In this document: in pieces, positions 13,636 through 14,696 of the stretch | Position numbering within the stretch: position 1 is the first letter of the stretch | Layout of the letters: the number at the start of each line of letters is the position of its first letter | NCBI GenBank assembly: GCA_964480475.1 | Contig: CAYZPW010000090.1 | Span: 1-14,696 of the forward strand | DNA: 14,696 bases | DNA from: CAYZPW01 sp964480475 | GTDB taxonomy: Bacteria; B130-G9 | Direction of reading: 5' to 3' | The notes under the pieces: generated by a model | What the model was told of the DNA's origin: nothing | What the model saw: the letters and a program-made list of their open reading frames with translations, nothing else | Databases searched by the model: none | Made by a program: the position numbers and the translations under genes

Positions 13636-14696
13636 ATGAGTTCGAGAAACGAGAGACTAGCCCCGGTCTTGAGCCTTGCCTTGGTTGCGTTCGCGGCCTT
13701 TGGTCAACAGGGTTGCGAGGAGAAGATAACGCCGGTCAGAGGATTCTCGGCGGAACCCGTCAATGTCGCGGCGACCGAGCTGAAGGCGAAGTGTGTCGAG
13801 ATACTTCGACAAGGGGTGCATTCGGACAATTTGGATACCAGATTGAAGGTAGCGCTAGCATTAACTTCGGCAGGAGATTCCGCTGGGCTTGAGGATGCCC
13901 GTGCAATCATGGCGGGTCGTAGTAGAGAAACCGGACTCAGGGCGGGGCACTATTTCGCAAGAAATGGGTTGACACCGAGCACTGCTGCACTAGTTGACGC
14001 CGAAGCGATGCTGAAAAAAGCGAGAGGCAGCCTCAGATACTTGGCCATAACCGTTTTGGGTCATTCTCCAGACCAGGGAGCGACGAGTTTGATCAGGTCG
14101 GTGCTCGACGACGCCAACCATCCCGACCTTCAGGTGTGCGCAGCGTGCGCCCTTGCGAGAAGGGCCGATCGCCAGGGGATTGAATGGCTGCAAATGAACG
14201 TTCTGACATGGCTCAGATTCGAGGGATTCGACCCTTTTCTGTTCGGCAGAGTCGCCGACGAGAGAACAATGCTGAGGCTCATGGAGGCCTTAAGGGTTGG
14301 GGTGGACTACAACATCCGAAATGCTATGTTGGCCGCCGAGACGACGAGAGATGACAGAGCTCTATCCTCTCTACCTATTCTGCTGGCAAGGAAGCACGGC
14401 GTGAGAAAGACCATGGCCGCAGCTATACTCGCTGAGCTCGGCGGAAGAGAGGGAGATAGAGTGCTAAAAGAGGTCCTCGGACACCCGATGCCCGCCTTTC
14501 CTGAAGCCGCCTGGGCCGCGATGGGCCTGGGAAGCCTGGGCGATCCCTCCGGGATGTGGGCGCTCGTCAAGTTCCTTGAACGCGAAGGAGCGAACGCAAG
14601 GGGCACCGACGCCGCAAGCCTAATCCTGCCGGCCCTCCAGTCCCCAGGATACGCGGTCTCAGCCTCGTTCCAGCTCTGGATATCCGTGAATATATA
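13636..14696 (+). CDS. Exported HEAT-like repeat protein, probable lipoprotein (3' truncated by window)
   Basis: The frame is open from ATG 13636 to the window edge, giving at least 353 residues with no stop. GGAG (13625-13628) lies 7 bases before the ATG, and cdaA ends 19 bases upstream, so the two are probably cotranscribed. Seen: a signal-like segment of the form LAPVLSLALVAFAAF (8-22), then a cysteine at 27 in GQQGC. The lipobox is non-canonical, with Gln at -3 and -2. The rest is Ala/Leu/Arg-rich helical repeats, such as LRYLAITVLGHSPDQGATSL, VCAACALARR, VRKTMAAAILAELGGREGD and FPEAAWAAMGLGSLGDPSG. These resemble degenerate HEAT or PBS-lyase-type repeats. It recalls the exported HEAT protein at 6806 in design but is not an obvious duplicate. 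No function can be assigned. Confidence 0.8.
   Translation, partial: MSSRNERLAPVLSLALVAFAAFGQQGCEEKITPVRGFSAEPVNVAATELKAKCVEILRQGVHSDNLDTRLKVALALTSAGDSAGLEDARAIMAGRSRETGLRAGHYFARNGLTPSTAALVDAEAMLKKARGSLRYLAITVLGHSPDQGATSLIRSVLDDANHPDLQVCAACALARRADRQGIEWLQMNVLTWLRFEGFDPFLFGRVADERTMLRLMEALRVGVDYNIRNAMLAAETTRDDRALSSLPILLARKHGVRKTMAAAILAELGGREGDRVLKEVLGHPMPAFPEAAWAAMGLGSLGDPSGMWALVKFLEREGANARGTDAASLILPALQSPGYAVSASFQLWISVNI

Noticed and set aside
13636..14696. cdaR/YbbR identity for the gene after cdaA
   Set aside because: The product shows helical HEAT-like repeats rather than the beta-rich YbbR repeats, and it lacks their N-terminal membrane-helix pattern.

Overview
This 14.7 kb window is ordinary coding-dense bacterial chromosome. 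It is moderately GC-rich by eye, uses the standard code, and has Shine-Dalgarno sites at most starts. Signal-anchored HEAT-repeat proteins, a GT26 enzyme, a GT39 enzyme, and the order ftsH-folP-cdaA suggest a diderm, probably from an uncultured or deep-branching phylum. This placement is an inference and I cannot name a genus. I see no tRNA, rRNA, CRISPR array, insertion sequence or prophage gene.

Layout on the + strand. (1) 1-1644: the 3' end of queC, a DUF366-family gene and queE. They overlap head to tail (ATGA, then TGATG), so this is a 7-deazaguanine (queuosine precursor) operon. (2) 1695-1982: a lone bacterial-microcompartment vertex protein (EutN/CcmL family). (3) 2152-2744: a type II toxin-antitoxin pair whose toxin is MazF/PemK-like, with its own candidate promoter. 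(4) 2906-3700: an unrecognised 264-residue protein, also with a candidate promoter. (5) 3771-6739: a GT39-like membrane glycosyltransferase, a GT4 glycosyltransferase and a small YgiT-type zinc-finger protein that overlaps the GT4 gene by 4 bases. (6) 6806-8167: a membrane-anchored HEAT-repeat protein.

On the - strand at 8192-9298 lies a GT26 (WecG/TagA/CpsF) glycosyltransferase fused to a four-helix membrane domain like the N-terminus of WbaP-type phosphoglycosyl transferases. It converges on the HEAT gene and diverges from ftsH. The divergent region holds a perfect 8+4+8 palindrome whose two arms each supply a TTGAC -35 element pointing outward.

(7) 9443-14696, + strand: ftsH, folP with an N-terminal extra domain, the diadenylate cyclase gene cdaA, and a second HEAT-like exported protein that runs off the window. 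These cover membrane protein quality control, folate synthesis and c-di-AMP signalling. No cdaR/ybbR or glmM gene follows cdaA within the window.

The points most worth following are the DUF366 gene between queC and queE, the GT26-membrane-domain fusion, the symmetric divergent promoter, and the orphan microcompartment vertex protein. None is proven to be a new system from sequence alone.
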